From Posidonia oceanica (Eukaryota > Streptophyta > Magnoliopsida > Alismatales > Posidoniaceae): DNA of 64,000 bases. Both the position numbers and the translations under genes were made by a program. The stretch is from the NCBI GenBank assembly GCA_037176725.1, contig JAZBRS010000029.1, positions 47,998,001-48,062,000 on the forward strand, read 5' to 3'. Positions 1-9,360 of the stretch are shown in pieces; the stretch's first letter is position 1; each line of letters begins with the position of its first letter. The notes beneath the pieces are model-generated. The model was not told where the DNA came from. It was given only the letters and a program-made list of their open reading frames with translations, and did no database searches.

Positions 1-564
1 TCCTTTTTGTGCCTTTTCGAAGTCACGTCTGTTTGTTTGCTCGCTTCCTTAATTTGAGGTCGAGTGCCTTTTCGTAGTCACGTTTGTTTGTTTGCTCGCT
101 TCTTTAATTTGAGGACGAGCGCCTTTGCGTGCCTTTTCGAAGTAACGTCTCTTTGTTTGCTCGCTTCCTTTATTTGAGGTCGAGCGCCTTTGCGTGCCTT
201 TCCGAAGCCACGTCTGTTTCTTCGCTCACTTCCTTAATATGAGGACAAGCGCCTTTGTGTGCCTTTTCGATGTCAAGTCCGTTTGTTTGCTCGCTTCCTT
301 AATTTGACGACGAGTGACTTTGCGTCCCTTTTCGATGTCTCGTCAGTTTGTTTGCTCACTTCCTTAATTTGAGGACGAGGGCCTTTGCGTGCCTTTTCGA
401 AGCCTTGTCTGTTTGTTTGCTGGGTTTCATAATTTAAAGACGAGCGCCTTTGCGTACATTTTCGAAGTCACGTCTGTTTGTTTGCCCGCTTCATAATTTG
501 AGGACGAGAGCCTTTGCATGCCTTTTCGAAGTCACGTCTCTTTATTTGCTCGCTTCTTTAATTT

Positions 565-628
565 GAGGACGAGCGCCTTTGCATACCTTTTCGAAGTCAC
601 GTCTGTTTGTTTGCTCGCTTCTTAATTT
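565..628 (+). repeat. Representative 64-bp monomer
   Basis: The GAGGACG landmarks at 565 and 629 are 64 bp apart. One pyrimidine is lost in the CTTCCTTAA tract, giving CGCTTCTTAATTTG. Related 64-bp forms have CATAATTTGAGG after TTTGCCCGCTT, or AAACTTCTTAAATTG. These one-base losses recur at equivalent places in each long-range copy, so they are old, amplified variants that serve as markers. Confidence 0.9.
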
Positions 629-758
629 GAGGACGAGAGCAATTGCGTGCCTTTTCGAAGTCACGTCTGTTTATTTGCTCGCTTATTTAATTTGAGGACG
701 AGCGCCTTTGCTTGCCTTTTCGAAGTCACGTCTGTTTGTTTGCTCGCTTCCTTAATAT

Positions 759-813
759 GAGGTCGAGTGCCTTTTCGTAGTCACGTTTGTTTGTTTGCTC
801 GCTTCTTTAAATT
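759..813 (+). repeat. Representative 55-bp short monomer
   Basis: From GAGGTCG at 759 to the next GAGGACG at 814 is 55 bp. The missing 10 bp is exactly one copy of the internal GCCTTTGCGT/GCCTTTTCGA repeat: GAGTGCCTTTTCG replaces the longer form. The short type nearly always carries GAGGTCGAGT at its start. A frequent subtype is followed by CACGTTTGTTTG and CTTCTTTAA, so it is an inherited subfamily rather than repeated independent loss. Copies occur throughout the array, often just before the four-monomer cassette. Confidence 0.93.
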
Positions 814-1203
814 GAGGACGAGCGCCTTTGCGTGCCTTTTCGAAGTCACGTCTGTTTGTTTGCTCGCTTCCTTTATTTGAGGTCGAGCGCCATTGCGTGC
901 ATTTCCAAAGCCACGTCTGTTTCTTCGCTCACTTCCTTAATTTGAGGACAATCGCCTTTGTGTGCCTTTCAGAAGTCATGTCTGTTTGTTTGCTCGCTTC
1001 CTTAATTTGACGACGAGTGCCTTTGCGTGCCTTTTCGATGCCTCGTCTGTTTGTTTGCTCACTTCCTTTAATTGAGGACGAGCTCCTTTGCGTGCCGTTT
1101 CGAAGTCTCGTCTGTTTGTTTGCACACTTCCTTAATTTGTGGACGAGCGCCTTTGCGTGCCTTTTCGAAGCCTTCTCTGTTTGTTTGCTCGCTTCTTTAT
1201 TTT

Positions 1204-1268
1204 GAGGACGAGCGCCTTTGCGTGCCTTTTCGAAGTCACGTCTATTTGTTTGCTTGCTTCCTTAATTT
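1204..1268 (+). repeat. Representative full-length 65-bp monomer
   Basis: This is one standard monomer, phased from GAGGACG to the next GAGGACG. Inside it, two adjacent 10-bp segments, GCCTTTGCGT and GCCTTTTCGA, match at 8 of 10 positions and form an internal direct repeat. The 3' half carries a four-base rhythm (GTTT GTTT GCTC GCTT). A 6-bp palindrome, TTCGAA, sits just after the internal repeat and is followed by CACGTC. Six CpG dinucleotides are present in the consensus, counting the one at the GAGC/GCC junction. This copy has common variants (CTATTTG and CTTGCTT). Confidence 0.95.
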
Positions 1269-3189
1269 GAGGACGAGAGCCTTTGCGTGCCTTTTCGAAG
1301 TCACGTCTGTTTGTTTGCAAACTTCTTAAATTGAGGACGAGAGCCTTTGCGTGCCTTTTCGAAGTCACGTCTGTTTATTTGCTCACTTCCTTAATTTGGG
1401 GACATGCGCCTTTGCGTGCCTTTTCGAAGTCACGTCTGTTTGTTTGCTCGCTTCCTTAATTTGAGGTCGAGTGCCTTTTTGAAGTCACGTCTGTTTATTT
1501 GCTCGCTTCTTTAATTTAAGGACGAGCGCCTTTGCGTGCCTTTTCGAAGTCACGTCTGTTTGTTTGCTCGCTTCCTTAATTTGAGGACGAGTGCCTATGC
1601 GTGCCTTTTCGAAATCACGTCTGTTTGTTTGCTCGCTTCCGTTATTTGAGGTCGAGCGCCTTTGCGTGCCTTTCCGAAGCCACGTCTGTTTCTTCACTCA
1701 CTTCCTTAATTTGAGGACAAGCGCCTTTGTGTGCCTTTTAGAAGTCATGTCAGTTTGTTTGCTCGCTTCCTTAATTTGACGACGAGTGCCTTTGCGTGCC
1801 TTTTCGATGTCTCATCTGTTTGTTTGATCACTTCCTTAATTTGTGGACGGGCACCTTTGCTTGCCTTTTCGAAGTCTCGTCTGTTTGTTTGCTCACTTCC
1901 TTAATTTGTGGACGAGCGCCTTTGCGTGCCTTTTCGAAGCCATGTCTGTTTGTTTGCTCGCTTCCTTAATTTGAGGACGAGCGCCTTTGCGTGCCTTTTC
2001 GAAGTCACGTCTATTTGTTTGCTTGCTTCCTAAATTTGAGGACGAGCGCCTTTGCGTGCCTTTTTGAAGTCACGTCTGTTTGTTTGCTTGCTTCCTTAAT
2101 TTGAGGACGAGCGCCTTTGCGTGCCTTTTCGAAGTCACGTCTGTTTGTTTGCTCGCTTCCATAATTCGAAGTCGTGTGCCTTTTCGAAGTCACGTCAGTT
2201 TGTTAGCTCGCTTCTTTAATTAGAGGACGAGCGCCAATGCATGCCTTTTTGAAGTCACGTATGTTTTTTTGCTCACTTCCTTTATTTGAGGACGAGTGCC
2301 TTTTCGAAGTCACGTCTGTTTGTTTGCTCGCTTCTTCAATTTGAGGACGAGCACCTTTACGTGCCTTTTCGAAGTCACGTTAGTTAGTTTGCTCGCTTCC
2401 TTAATTTGAGGACGAGCGCCTTTGCGTGCCTTTTCGAAGTCACGTCTGTTTGCTTGCTCGCTTCCTTAATTTGAGGACGAGTGCCTTTGCGTGCGTTTTC
2501 GATGTCACGTCTGTTTGTTTGCTCACTTCCTTAATTTGGGGACCAGCGCCTTTGCGTGCCTTTTCGAAGCCATGTCTGTTTGTTTGCTGGCTTCCTTAAT
2601 TTAAAGACGAGCGCCTTTGCGTACCTTTTCGAAGTCACGTCTGTTTGTTTGCTCGCTTCCTTAATATGAGGTCGAGTGCCTTTTTGAAGTCACGTTTGTT
2701 TGTTTGCTCGCTTCTTTAATTTGAGGACGAGCGCCTTTGCGTGCCTTTTCGACGTCACGTCTGTTTGTTTGCTCGCTTCCTTTAATTGAGGTCGAGTGCC
2801 TTTGCGAGCCTTTCCGAAGCCACGTCTGTTTCTTCGCTCACTTCCTTAATTTGAGGACAAGCGCCTTTGTGTGCCTTTTAGAAGACATGCCTGTTTTTTT
2901 GCTCGCTCCCTTAATTTGACGACGAGTGCCTTTGCGTGCCTTTTCGATGTCTCGTCTGTTTGTTTGCCTACTTCCTTAATTTGAGGACGAGCACCTTTGC
3001 GTGCCTTTTCGAGGTCTCGTCTGTTTGTATGCTCACTTCCTTAATTTGAGGACAAGCGCCTTTGCGCGCCTTTTCGAAGCCTTCTCTGTTTGTTTGCTCG
3101 CTTCCTTAATTTGAGGACGAGCGCCTTTGCGTGCCATTTCGAAGTCACGTCTATTTGTTTGCTTGCTTCCTTAATTCGAGGACGATAGC

Positions 3190-3255
3190 CATTGCGTGCC
3201 TTTTCGAAGTCACGTCTGTTTGTTTCCAGGTTTTTAAATTGAGGACGAGAGCCAT
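3190..3255 (+). repeat. Q-module marker monomer with TTTCCAGG
   Basis: In this monomer the usual TTTGCTCGCTTCCTTAA is replaced by TTTCCAGGTTTTTAAA. The change occurs five times, starting at 3223, 14741, 23296, 34887 and 56109, once in each full Q module. It is a useful tag for counting Q copies in longer sequence. Confidence 0.9.
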
Positions 3256-5524
3256 TGCGTGCCTTATCGAAGTCACGTCTGTTTATTTGCTCGCTTCCAT
3301 AATTTGGAGACGAGCGCCTTTGCGTGCCTTTTCAAAGTCACGTCTGTTTGTTTGCTCGCTTCCTTAATTTGAGGTCGAGTGCCTTTTCGAAGTCACGTCT
3401 GTTTGTTTGATCGCTTCTTTAATTTGAGGACGAGCACCTTTACGTGCCTTTTCGAAGCCATGTCTGTTTGTTTGCTCGCTTCCATAATTTAAGGACGAGC
3501 GCCTTTGCGTGCCTTTTCGAAGTCACGTCTATTTGTTTGCTTGCTTCCTTAATTTGAGGACGAGCACCTTGCGTGCCTTTTCGAAGTCACGTCTGTTTGT
3601 TTGCTCGCTTCCTTAATTTGAGGACGAGCGCCTTTGCGTGCCTTTTCGAAGTCACGTCTGTTTGTTTGCTCGCTTCCATTATTTGAGCTCGAGTGCCTTT
3701 GCATGCCTTTTCGATGTTACGTCTGTTTGTTTGCTACCTTCCTTAGTTTGAGGACCTGTGCCTTTGCGTGCCTTTTCGAAGCCATGTCTGTTTGTTTGCT
3801 AGCTTCCTTAATTTAAGGACGAGCGCCTTTGCGTACCTTTTCGAAGTCACGTCTGTTTGTTTGCTCGCTTCTTAATTTCCGGACGAGAGCCTTTGCCTGC
3901 CTTTTCGAAGTCACGTCTGTTTATTTGCTCGCTTCTTTAATTTGAGGGCGAGCGCCCTTGCGTGCCTTTTCGAAGTCACGTCTGTTTGTTTGCTCGCTTC
4001 CTTAATTTGAGGACGAGCGCCTTTGCGTGCCTTTTCGAAGTCACGTCTGTTTGTTTGCTCGCTTCCTTAATTTGAGGTCGAGTGCCGTTTCGAAGTCACG
4101 TTTGTTTGTTTGCTCGCTTCTTCATTTTGAGGACGAGCGCCTTTGCGTGCCTTTTCGAAGTAACGTCTGTTTGTTAGCTCGCTTCCTTTATTTGAGGTCG
4201 AGCGCCTTTGCGTGCCTTTCCGAAGCCACGTCAGTTTCTTCGCTCACTTCCTTAATATGAGGACAAGCGCCGTTGTGTGCCTTTTCGATGTCATGTCTGT
4301 TTGTTTGCTCGCTTCCTTAATTTGACGACGAGTGACTTTGCGTCCCTTTTCGATGTCTTGTCTGTTAGTTTGCTCACTTACTTAATTTGAGGATGAGCGC
4401 CTTTGCGTGCCTTTTCGAAGCCATGTCTGTTTGTTTGCTGGGTATCATAATTTGTAGACGAGCGCCTTTGCGTACATTTTCGATGTCACGTCTGTTTGTT
4501 TGCCCGCTTCATAATTTGAGGACGAGAGCCTTTGCATGCCTTTTCGAAGTCACGTCTCTTTATTTGCTCGCTTCTTTAATTTGAGGACGAGCGCCTTTGC
4601 ACACCTTTTCGAAGTCACGTCTGTTAGTTTGCTCGCTTCTTAATTTGAGGACGAGAGCCTTTGCATGCCTTTTTGAAGTCACGTCTGTTTATTTGCTCGC
4701 TTCTTTAATTTGAGGACGAGCGCCTTTGCTTGCCTTTTCGAAGTCACGTCTGTTTGTTTGCTCGCTTCCTTAATTTGAGGACAAGCGCCTTTGCGTGCCT
4801 TTTCGAAGTCACGTCTGTTTGTTTGCTCGCTTCCTTAATATGAGGTCGAGTGCCTTTTCGAAGTCACGTTTGTTTGTTTGCTCGCTTCTTTAATTTGAGG
4901 ACGAGCGCCTTTGCGTGCCTTTTCGAAGTTACGTCTGTTTGTTTGCTCGCTTCCTTTATTTGAGGTCGAGCGCCTTTGCGTGCCTTTCGGAAGCCACGTC
5001 TGTTTCTTCTCTCACTTCCTTAATTTGAGGACAAGCGCCTTTGTGTGCCGTTTAGAAGTCATGTCTGTTTGTTTGCTCGCTTCCTTAATTTGACGACGAG
5101 TGCCTTTGCGTGCCTTTTCGATGTCTCGTCTGTTTGTTTGCTCACTTCCTTAAATTGAGGACGAGCACCTTTGCGTGCCTTCTCGAAGTCTCGTCTGTTT
5201 GTTTTCTCACTTCCTTAATTTGAGGACGAGCGCCTTTGCGTGCCATTTCGAAGCCTTGTCTGTTTGTTTGCTGGGTTTCATAATTTGAAGACGAGCGCCT
5301 TTGCGTACCTTTTCGAAGTCACGTCTGTTTGTTTGCCCGCTTCTTAATTTGAGGACGAGAGCCTTTGCATGCCTTTTCGAAGTCACGTCTCCTTATTTGC
5401 TCGCTTCTTTAATTTGAGGACGAGCGCCTTCGCGTACCTTTTCGAAGTCACGTCTGTTTGTTTGCTCGCTTCTTAATTTGAGGACGAGGGCCTTTGCATG
5501 CCTTTTCGAAGTCACGTCTGTTTA

Positions 5525-5764
5525 TTTGCTCGCTTCTTTAATTTGAGGACGAGCGCCTTTGCTTGCCTTTTCGAAGTCACGTCTGTTTGTTTGCTCGCTT
5601 CCTTAATATGAGGTCGAGTGCCTTTTCGAAGTCACGTTTGTTTGTTTGCTCGCTTCTTTAATTTGAGGACGAGCGCCTTTGCTTGCCTTTTCGAAGTCAC
5701 GTCTGTTTGTTTGCTCGCTTCCTTAATATGAGGTCGAGTGCCTTTTCGAAGTCACGTTTGTTTG
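5525..5764. repeat. 120-bp perfect local tandem duplication
   Basis: The lines beginning at 5581 and 5701 are identical over 60 bases, and the surrounding sequence shows a 120-bp unit present twice. The unit is one 65-bp monomer (GCTTGCC type) plus one 55-bp monomer. The homologous region near 25.6-25.75 kb has a single copy, which explains the offset change from 20,073 to 19,953. Confidence 0.92.
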
Positions 5765-5784
5765 TTTGCTCGCTTCTTTAATTT

Positions 5785-6044
5785 GAGGACGAGCGCCTTT
5801 GCGTGCCTTTTCGAAGTCACGTCTGTTCGTTTGCTCGCTTCCTTTATTTGAGGTCGAGCGCCTTTGCGTGCCTTTCCGAAGCCACGTCTGTTTCTTCGCT
5901 CACTTCCTTAATTTGAGGACAAGCGCCATTGTGTGCCTTTCAGAAGTCATGTCTGTTTGTTTGCTCGCTTCCTTAATTTGACGACGAGTGCCTTTGCGTG
6001 CCTTTTCGATGTCTCGTCTGTTTGTTTGCTCGCTTCCTTAAATT
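5785..6044 (+). repeat. Representative four-monomer marker cassette (260 bp)
   Basis: Four 65-bp monomers with shared diagnostic changes stand in fixed order. The first ends in CCTTTATTTG in place of CCTTAATTTG. The second has TTTCCGAAGCCACG and TTTCTTCGCTCAC. The third begins GAGGACAAG and has a changed TTTT/CAGAAGTCATG centre. The fourth begins GACGACGAGTG and carries TTCGATGTCTCG. The same ordered set returns across the array, for example with TTTCTTCGCTCAC or its variant near 217, 920, 1689, 2829, 4235, 5003, 5891, 6761, 7530, 8873 and 9577. Spacing is about 0.70-1.41 kb. The cassette is the most conserved sub-unit of the higher-order structure. Confidence 0.88.
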
Positions 6045-6430
6045 GTGGACGAGCACCTTTGCGTGCCTTTTCGAAGTCTCGTCTGTTTGTTTGCACACTT
6101 CCATAATTTGTGGACGAGCGCCTTTGCGTGCCTTTTCGAAGCCTTCTCAGTTTGTTTGCTCGCTTCTTTAATTTGAGGACAAGCGCCTTTGCGTGCCTTT
6201 TCGAAGTCACGTCTATTTGTTTGCTTGCTTCCTTAATTTGAGGACGAGAGCCTTTGCGTGCCTTTTCGAAGTCACGTCTGTTTGTTTGCAAACTTCTTAA
6301 ATTGAGGACGAGAGCCTTTGCGTGCCTTTTCGAAGTCACGTCTGTTTATTTGCTCGCTTCCTTAATTTGGGGACGAGAGCCTTTGCGTGCCTTTTCGAAG
6401 TCACGTCTGTTTGTTTGCTCGCTTCCTGAA

Positions 6431-6445
6431 TTTGAGGTCACGTCT
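6431..6445. other. 18-bp out-of-register deletion junction
   Basis: GAGGTCACGTC stands where the usual form is GAGGTCGAGTGCC followed by TTTTCGAAGTCACGTC. Eighteen bases are missing between two GTC triplets, consistent with a short-homology slip. It is one of the few indels in the array that is not a whole number of monomers. Confidence 0.85.
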
Positions 6446-7879
6446 GTTTATTTGTTCGCTTCTTTAATTTGAGGACGAGCGCCTTTGCGTGCCTTTCGAA
6501 GTCACGTCTGTTTGTTTGCTCGCTTCCTTAATTTGAGGACGAGCGCCTTTGCGTGCCTTTTCGAAGTCACGTCTGTTTGTTTGCTCGCTTCCTTAATATG
6601 AGGTCGAGTGCCTTTTCGAAGTCACGTTTGTTTGTTTGCTCGCTTCTTTAATTTGAGGACGAGCGCCTTTGCGTGCCTTTTCGAAGTCACGTCTGTTTGT
6701 TTGCTCGCTTCCTTTATTTGAGGTCGAGCGCCTTTGCGTGCCTTTCCGAAGCCACGTCTGTTTCTTCGCTCACTTCCTTAATTTGAGGACAAGCGCCATT
6801 GTGTGCCTTTCAGAAGTCATGTCTGTTTGTTTGCTCGCTTCCTTAATTTGACGACGAGTGCCTTTGCGTGCCTTTTCGATGTCTCGTCTGTTTGTTTGCT
6901 CACTTCCTTAAATTGTGGACGAGCACCTTTGCGTGCCTTTTCGAAGTCTCGTCTGTTTGTTTGCACACTTCCTTAATTTGTGGACGAGCGCCTTTGCGTG
7001 CCTTTTCGAAGCCTTCTCTGTTTGTTTGCTCGCTTCTTTAATTTGAGGACAAGCGCCTTTGCGTGCCTTTTCGAAGTCACGTCTATTTGTTTGCTTGCTT
7101 CCTTAATTTGAGGACGAGAGCCTTTGCGTGCCTTTTCGAAGTCACGTCTGTTTGTTTGCAAACTTCTTAAATTGAGGACGAGAGCCTTTGCGTGCCTTTT
7201 CGAAGTCACGTCTGTTTAATTGCTCGCTTCCTTAATTTGGGGACGAGCGCCTTTGCGTGCCTTTTCGAAGTCACGTCTGTTTGTTTGCTCGCTTCCTTAA
7301 TTTGAGGACGAGCGCCTTTGCGTGCCTTTTCGAAATCACGTCTGTTTGTTTGCTCGCTTACTTAATTTGAGGTCGATTGCCATTTCGAAGTCTCGTTTGT
7401 TTGTTTGCTCGCTTCTTTAATTTGAGGACGAGCGCCTTCGCGTGCCTTTTCGAAGTCACGTCTGTTTGTTTGCTCGCTTCTTTTATTTGAGGTCGAGCGC
7501 CTTTGCGTGTCTTTCCGAAGCCACGTCTGTTTCTTCGCTCACTTCCTTAATAAGAGGACAAGCGCCTTTGTTTGCCTCTTCGAAGTTATGTCTGTTTGTT
7601 TGCTCGCTTCCATAATTTGACGATGAGTGCCTTTGCGTGCCTCTTCGATGTCTCGTCTGTTTGTAGGCTCACTTCCTTAATTTGTGGACGAGCGCCATTG
7701 CGTGCCTTTTCAAAGTCACGTCTGTTTGTTTGCTCGCTTCCTTAAATTGAGGACGAGCGCCTTTGCGTGACATTTCGAAGTCACGTCTGTTTGTTTGCTC
7801 ACTTCCTTAATTTGAGGACGAGTGCCTTTGCATGCCTTTTCGATGCCGCGTCTGTTTGTTTGCTCACTTCCTTATTTTG

Positions 7880-7945
7880 ATGACGAGCGCCTTTGTGTGC
7901 TTCATCGAGGTCACGTCTGTTTGTTTGCACACTTCCTTAATTTGA
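7880..7945 (+). repeat. S-module marker monomer with TTCATCGAGG
   Basis: The usual CCTTTTCGAAG is replaced by CTTCATCGAGG. The marker lies at 7901, 18614, 38760, 42464 and 59982. It is missing from the second X composite, where 130 bp is deleted near 27.9 kb. It tags module S. Confidence 0.88.
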
Positions 7946-9360
7946 GGACGAGCGCCTTTACGTGCCTTTTCGAAGTCTCGTCTGTTTGTTTGCTCACTTC
8001 CTTAATTTGAGGACGAGCGCCTTTGCGTGCCTTTTCGAAGCCGTGTCTGTTTGTTTGCTCGCTTCCTTAATTTGAGGACGAGCGCCATTGCGTGCCTTTT
8101 CGAAGTCACGTCTATTTGTTTGCTTGCTTTCTTAATTTGAGGACGAGCGCCTTTGCTTGCCTTTTTGAAGTCACGTCCGTTTGTTTGCTAGCTTCTTAAA
8201 TTGAGGACAAGAGCCATTGCTTGCCTTTTCGAAGTCACGTCGGTTTATTTGCTCACTTCCTTAATTTGGGGACGAGTGCCTTTGAGTGCCTTTTTGGAGT
8301 CACGTCTGTTTGTTTGCCCGCGTCCTTAATTTGAGGACGAGCGCCTTTGCGTGCCTTTTCGAACTCAAGCCTGTTTGTATGCTCGCTTCCTTAATTCGAG
8401 GTCGAGTGCCTTTTCGAAGTCACGTCTGTTTGTTTGCTCAGTTCTTTAATTAGAGGATGAGCGCCTTTGCGTGCCCTTTTGAAGTCATGTCTGTTTGTTT
8501 GCTTGCTTCTTAATTTGAGGACGAGAGCCTTTGCGTGCCTTTTCGAAGTCACGTCTGTTTATTTGCTCGCTTCCTAAATTTGGGGACGAGCTCCTCTTCG
8601 TGCCTTTCTGAAGTCACGTCTGTTTGTTTGCTCGCTACCTTAATTTGAGGACGAGCGCCTTGGCGTGCCTTTTCGAAGTCACATCTGTTCGTTTGCTCGC
8701 TTCCTTAATTTGAGGTCGAGTGCCTTTTCGTAGTCACGTTTGTTTGTTTGCTCGCATCCATAATTTGAGGACGAGTGCCTTTGCGTGCCTTTTCGAAGTC
8801 ACGTCTGTTTGTTTGCTCGCTTCCTTTATTTGATGTCGAGCGCCAATGCGTGCCTTTCCGAAGCCACGTCTGTTTCTTCGCTCACAACCTTAATTTGAGG
8901 ACAAGCGCCTTTGTGTGCCTTTTAGAAGTCATGTCTGTTTGTTTGCTCGCTTCCTTAATTTGACGACGAGTGCCTTTGCCTGCCTTTTCGAAGTCTCGTC
9001 TGTTTGTTTGCTCACTTCCTTAATTTGAGGACGAGCACCTTTGTGTGCCTTTTCGAAGTCTAGTCTGTTTGTTTGCTCACTTCCTTAATTTGAGGACAAG
9101 CACCATTGCGTGCCTTTTCGAAGCCATGTCTGTTTGTTTGCTGGCTTCCCTAACTTAAAGACGAGCGCCATTGCGTACCTTTTCGAAGTCACGTCAGTTT
9201 GTTTGCTCGCTTCTTAATTTGAGGACGAGAGCCTTTGCATGCCTTTTCGAAGTCACGTCTGTTTATTTGCTCACTTCTTTAATTTGAGGGCGAGCGCCTT
9301 TGCGTGCCTTTTCGAAGTCACGTCTATTTGTTTGCTCGCTTCCTTAATTTGAGGACGAGC

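Larger units (their letters stand above)
5690..7300. repeat. Two tandem R modules, 870-bp offset
   Basis: Sequence around 5799-6420 is repeated at 6669-7290 with an 870-bp shift. It includes the full four-monomer cassette and the AAACTTCTTAAATTG monomer. In the second X composite the corresponding shift is 888 bp. The 18-bp difference is the deletion at about 6437-6440 in the first R of copy 1. Y composites have one R only. Confidence 0.85.
1..9360. repeat. Higher-order composite X, copy 1 (P-Q-R-R-S)
   Basis: Using a GCCTTTTCGTG-type monomer as the phase mark, this composite runs from the window start to the next mark at 9361. The first 1.6 kb (module P) aligns with 9361 onward at a constant 9,360-bp offset. 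From about 1.6 to 5.5 kb, module Q aligns with 13.1-17 kb at 11,518-11,519 bp. Two R modules about 870 bp apart follow, then module S with the marker TTCATCGAGG at 7901. The whole composite aligns with 20074-29256, with offset changing in steps (20,073; 19,953; 19,971; 20,026; 19,896) through small indels. Confidence 0.85.

Noticed and set aside
828..1010. Family of 60-62-codon plus-strand open frames recurring across the window
   Set aside because: They start at TTG in TTGCGTGCC, span just under 195 bp (three monomers), and recur wherever the CCTTTATTT cassette occurs. Their recurrence reflects repeat structure, not a gene family.
2743..2760. CRE-like GACGTCA in the TTCGACGTCACG variant
   Set aside because: It arises from one base change (GAAG to GACG) in a single marker monomer of Q and is simply copied with the module. 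There is no promoter context.
3220..3240. TTTCCAGG followed by a T tract, resembling a splice-acceptor motif
   Set aside because: The AG lies before the T tract rather than after it, there is no neighbouring exon, and it is a module marker copied five times.
5947..6339. 130-codon open frame on the minus strand (with a twin at 26788-27180)
   Set aside because: It begins at GTG and is a tandem repeat of the monomer read in rotating phases. Frame is kept across units only because of length variants and lost stops. It has no resemblance to a protein family that I know, and no initiation context.
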